Below are positions 59,661 to 64,000 of a DNA stretch of 64,000 nt, in pieces (the stretch's first letter is position 1; every line of letters starts with the position of its first letter). A model generated the notes under the pieces. That model was not told where the DNA came from. It did no database searches and saw nothing but the letters and a program-made list of their open reading frames with translations. A program made the translations under genes and the position numbers. The DNA is from Voacanga thouarsii. Taxonomy: Eukaryota > Streptophyta > Magnoliopsida > Gentianales > Apocynaceae. The stretch is taken from the NCBI GenBank assembly GCA_026120185.1, contig JANUWF010003366.1, forward strand, positions 2,604,001 to 2,668,000, written 5' to 3'.

Positions 59661-61800
59661 CTTTTTTCTTTCTTGCACTCTTCACTGTCCACTAAGTGCA
59701 GTGCAGAATCTCCTCCTCCTCTATCTCTTTTTCTTTCCGATCGAATTTTAGGCACATTACTTCAAGACGAGCCTACTAATTTCCAGAGGCAAATTCAGTT
59801 CCAAAAAAAAAAAAATTCCCACTGAAATCCTTAAACAATTCAACTGAAGAATGCACTAACAGAAGAAGGGTGTTGCCGTGCGTAGCAGAAGAGCAGAGGA
59901 AATAAGGCTTCTTGGAGTAGATAGAGAAAGAAGGCTTATGGTTTTTGAGGAGTTATAAAGGTAGTATTGAACTGCTTTTTGGGTGATTAGCTTTGTATAT
60001 TAATTTTGTTCTGTTCTATTTGAAAGCTTTCTTGATTTTTGTTTTGTTCTATTCTATTCTGTGTTGCCGAAGTTAATGAAAATGCACAAATCATAATAAA
60101 ATGTAACAAATTTTTTAGATTGAGAATTTGGTGGAAGTATTTGTTAAAATTGATTTCTTGCGTAAGATTATGCTCTGATTTGTTATAATGTAGTAATTTA
60201 TTTCTTTTAGTTGTGCAGTGATGTGGTGAAAGCTTACAATTTTTTGTAATAAGTTTGATTGAATGGCTAGTGTTGAAGCATTTGGACAATAATCTTGTAG
60301 ATTATTATAAATGGAAAGGGCCAACATAAAATTTTACTAGTTAAAAGGTTCTTGACAGTGGCATGTTAGCCCTATTGGCTTTTTGAAAAACTCAATCTAT
60401 CTTTCTGCATTTTCTGGAACAAACAGGGTCATGTCCTGTTTTGAATCCATCACTGTTGTTATCTAAAGGCCCTTGTTGTATTCATGTTAACAAACTCATT
60501 TTTTTTGCTCTATATAGCTAAAGTTTTAAAAATTCCTTAGTTGTTTAATGTTTAGCTTACCAAAGTTAAGTCATAAATTACTGCATTGTAACAAATTAGA
60601 CCATAGATTACTACATGATAATAGAATTGATTAAGTATTTCTTCTCCTAATTCTTTATGTAATCTATTATCATATCATTTTATACACAATCCTTCATGTG
60701 TTCAAATGTCCTTTTCCCCGTTTTTAAATATAATATAGACCAAGAGTACACGTAATTATGGTGTTTTTTTTTGTTGCAAGTGCATGCTAATACATGTATT
60801 TTGTCATCTAAAATTAGGTATGATTTACATCCTCTTCTTACAATAGTGCATTTGTGAAAATATGTTTGGCAGAATAAGCACTTTCACTACCACAAGAAAC
60901 CTATCTACCTATAGTCCTAAACCAAGGTGGCCATTAAAGGGAACTTGCACCTAAGAAGCCTTTACTAATCCAAGATATGGACTAATAATATTTTTTGGTC
61001 TTAGCTTTAGTAGTTTTTAATTAATTATATAGTACATGTGTAATGCATTTGTTGCACATAGGCAGATATAATTATTTTAATTCTTTAATGAAAAACTTCT
61101 TTTTGGGTAAGTAACTAAATGGAGAGCTAGCAATGATTGAATAGCTTTTAAATAATAAATTAAAGGGTCAAGGAGTTACATGTTTGGATGAAATTTAAGG
61201 GAAATAATGCATAGCGTGAAAGTGATGTCATAATTAGTAAAGGGGGTAGTATATCACTGTACAATATATGAAAATTTGTATTGATTTCTGAGTTTGTTGG
61301 TGTGCCTTGTCTCTTTGGTGAACTAAGTAGTATTCGTTAACATGCAGTTTGGCAACCATCAGTAATATTGGTTAACCAAACGTGGAATACAGTTGAGAAA
61401 ATAGTGTAGAAGTAATATCATCTTTTCCCTTTATTTTACTACTATGTTTATTATAGTTCTGGATAGACAGTTTGCTATTTTCAATATCTTGGAGGGCATG
61501 GTTGAATGATTCTGCAATTAAATAGTATGATGAAGCCAGTTTTATAGTCTATGCTTGAATTTCTTGTTTTGAAAACATGACTCTAGATGATTCCTTTGGC
61601 TTGATGTTTTGTTTCTCATCCTGGCATCTCTTGTATGGCTACTACCTTTTCTTTACTAGATTGAAGTTCAAGATATCCTACCTATTGCTAGTGCTGAAAT
61701 TAAATATTAATATTCAAATCAAACAAATCTACATGGTTTTAGAGGTTATAATCTCATCATAATTTTTAATTTATCTGAATCTTATACTTTTTTTCATTTT
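59661..61800. other. AT-rich stretch upstream of the RNase H1 N-terminal-like fragment
   Basis: No exon recognised. If the fragment at 61811 belongs to a gene, its 5' UTR and first intron would lie here; a T-rich tract and AG acceptor end at 61807. Confidence 0.35.
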
Positions 61801-61810
61801 TGAACAGCAC

Positions 61811-62128
61811 ATGGCTCCAAAAAAGTTCTATGTTGTTTTTCAAGAAAGACTACATGGGATATTTGAAGATTGGATAGACTGCCATAAAGCAACTAATGGT
61901 TATCCAGGAAATGTTTTCAAGTGTTTTTCGTCACTCAAATAAGCTGAGCACGCATGGCTATCCTATAAAAATGTAAACAAAGAAGGTCCAAGTACAAGAA
62001 CAAACCAAAAGGACTTATTCAAAAGGGTGTCATCTTCAAATGATAATTATGTTGATCTATATTTTGATCAGCCTCCACCCTCGCAGCTCCCCCCTCCTAA
62101 GATGGTTGAAAAGGATATGATGTTGTAG
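61811..62128 (+). pseudogene. Fragment with RNase H1 N-terminal (viroplasmin-like) domain
   Basis: Starts ATG 61811 right after an acceptor (TTTTTGAACAG). Residues 1-50 resemble the RNase H1 N-terminal hybrid-binding domain, also known from caulimovirus viroplasmin: KKFYVVFQERLHGIFEDW, GYPGNVFKCFSSLK, then AEHAWLSY. A TAA at codon 44 interrupts the domain where a Glu is usual. The frame then continues to a proline-rich end and a stop at 62126. In plants such domains occur in uncharacterised nuclear genes and transposon-related genes; no RNase H catalytic domain follows here. It could be a host pseudogene or part of an unrecognised transposon. Confidence 0.6.
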
Positions 62129-63580
62129 CTTAGGTGATAGTTGTGCAAAGATGTAATTGAATTGGAATGTTTTGATGCATTTTATTGTAGATTTTCACTT
62201 TTCAGTTGTAGTACTCATATCTTATCTTGGAGGGGGATGAATGAAAATTAATTTGTTGGCATCTTTAATTTTCTTTGTCTTGCTTGTGCAACTTGTAATT
62301 CCTCTTTTTTTAGGGTTAATGCTAGGTAATGTTCTGGTTTTTTATGTTTACTGTGGCAATTGTAATACTGGATTCTGAAGTTTAATACTCTGATTGTCTT
62401 TGGTTTGTTCATTAGATGATATGTTCCTGTATTTGGGGTTTTGTTGGCTAAATGTTTTATAGATGCTAGAATTATGTGTCAATTTGAATGCCGGTCATGA
62501 ACAAGTGTGTTGTAGTCTTACGGATGGTTACAATTTTCATCTTGGTTAGGAATGGTTACAAGAAATAGTTGTTGATGTTTTAATGTCGATTTGGTTAGCC
62601 TTCGAATTTGGTATTCACTGGTTGGAGTACTATTTTAATTTGCTCATTAATAAGATTTGAGCATTCTAAAATTTTCTATTTTGTACCTTATTATTTATTT
62701 GTGTGAGCACCTTGCCTTAGACACACAAACTTAACCAGCAATTTTACCTATTTCAGAAAAGACAAATTTATTAGATTGGAGATCCTTATCTAGTAGCTTT
62801 GCAGAAATTTAAAAGAAAATTTAAAAAATCAAAGCTTTAAGGCTAAATCATTGAATCTCCTTGAGCATCTATAGAGTGCGATCCCTATTGATCTTTCAAA
62901 TGCAGGAATCACCTCCCTCAATCTTTTAATTTTTCTCTCATCTCTATACCACCTTAAAAAAAATAATAATAATCAAAGAGTAAGGACCAATTTGCACCTT
63001 TATTATATATTTTTTGAGAAGTAAAATTAGTTCCATAAATAATGCAGCAAGAGAGTTGGCCAATAATGCATTAAATGTACGAAAGGAACTAAAAGATTCC
63101 TGAAAACTTCACTCTGGATGACTTGTTGTCTCTTCAGCTGTATAACATAGAAGCAATTTATCAAAGCTTTTCCTTCTTCTGCAAATTGTCTAGTGTAAGA
63201 ACAACGACATAAGCAACAATCCAAACAAGAACTGAACTTGGAAGCTTTATTCTGCCAATTGCTCTCCAGAAAAAAAATTACAATCAACAATATCTAGTAT
63301 GAGAGGCACATCAGGACTTGACCCAAGCATGCCATTCTTAGAACTTCCATAGAAGTTTCAGATCTGTGTTCATCTACTAAGGCTTAACTGAATTCTAATA
63401 TAAAATAGCACACCACATATTTGGGAGTAAAAGAAATACAAATGAACAAAAGGCTTGAAAATCAAAATGCTTCTATCTAGAATTTCATTGCTATATGTCT
63501 ACCAAGGTGAAATCACTACAGAAAGACCAAAATGTTCAAAGTATGCAATACTTAATGCCAAAGGGAATCCAGGATTTCAC
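62129..63580. other. AT-rich spacer
   Basis: The first ~250 bp may be 3' UTR of the preceding fragment. No further gene recognised; a minus-strand open frame at 63027-63290 has no known domain. Confidence 0.4.
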
Positions 63581-63589
63581 AAAAGCATA

Positions 63590-63870
63590 TTGTTACCATC
63601 AAAAGCAAAAAAACAACATTTATTCTGCAACTATGTACACCATTTAAAAGCAAATAAACAACATTCATTTTGCAATATTCATTCCAAGACAACCATCTAC
63701 AGCAGCACAACATAGTTTGTCTGCCTCAACTAATGAACTCAAACTCTCTACAACAGCACAATAGCAAGCACAACCCAGCTTGGTCAACTAAAACTGACGA
63801 ACTTAAACCATCTGCAGCAGCACAACAGTTGCACAACACAGTTTGGTCAATTCAAACTCCCATCAACTAC
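63590..63870. repeat. Short tandem repeats, caacatttat and agcagcacaaca types
   Basis: Two ~57-bp copies sharing aaaagcaaa.aaacaacatt (63600 and 63649), followed by diverged ~60-bp units containing acaacagcacaac and agtttggtcaa (63700-63860). Confidence 0.65.
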
Positions 63871-64000
63871 AACAACAGCACAGCACAACAATGTCAAGAT
63901 GTTTGATGAGATAAATCAAGCCTCAAATATTGAACACCAAGCAAAGATAAAGTTGTTTATCTTATAGGAATTTCCCTTACATATAATCCTATTGTAGTAT

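Noticed and set aside
1..64000. CRISPR array, rRNA gene or plasmid/phage features
   Set aside because: No regularly spaced repeats with unique spacers, no rRNA motif and no prokaryotic gene; the window is plant nuclear DNA.

Overview
The window looks like nuclear DNA of a flowering plant, most likely a eudicot. It is AT-rich, has spliced genes with introns of 100 bp to 2 kb, plant-specific gene families (laccase, galacturonosyltransferase-like) and a dense, nested load of plant transposons. The species cannot be named from the sequence. Only one complete host gene is visible; nearly everything else is mobile DNA or gene debris.

Layout. 1-2981: end of a Ty1/copia-type element on the minus strand (1.8 kb LTR, initiator-Met PBS, leader), cut by the window edge. 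4125-11064 (minus): VPS11, five exons, 949 codons, intact. 11639-11804: a palindromic Mutator-type MITE in the VPS11 upstream region. 12213-23181: an 11-kb Ty3/gypsy element of the Tat type (minus strand, perfect 5-bp target-site duplication) that carries on the opposite strand, between integrase and 3' LTR, a decayed but readable gene with a plant mobile domain (PMD), a visible intron and a coiled-coil tail.

23651-49563 is the most interesting part. After removing four later LTR insertions (solo LTRs at 26831-28671, 29054-33418 and 33763-35485; a full copia element at 37163-48759), about 6.4 kb of older DNA remains. It holds intron-containing fragments of at least three, probably four, unrelated host genes (GATL-type glycosyltransferase, J-domain protein, laccase, nucleostemin-like NSN1 GTPase), all on the minus strand. 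The minus-strand 3' end has CTAG followed by T with an 11-bp hairpin 9 nt upstream, and the 5' end resembles Helitron 5' ends. I infer a gene-capturing, non-autonomous Helitron later shredded by retrotransposons.

50357-51806 is another solo LTR. 51983-57177 is a decayed hAT element (7 of 8 bases of target duplication match) with a BED/hAT transposase pseudogene. 57186-64000 is AT-rich with microsatellites, a CT-rich minisatellite, a strong hairpin and a fragment with an RNase H1 N-terminal-like domain (61811-62128).

The genes do not form a pathway. VPS11 is a core HOPS/CORVET tethering subunit; the rest records successive insertions. The nesting order can be read from the target duplications: gene capture first, then LTR insertions into the captured DNA, then LTR-LTR recombination leaving solo LTRs.
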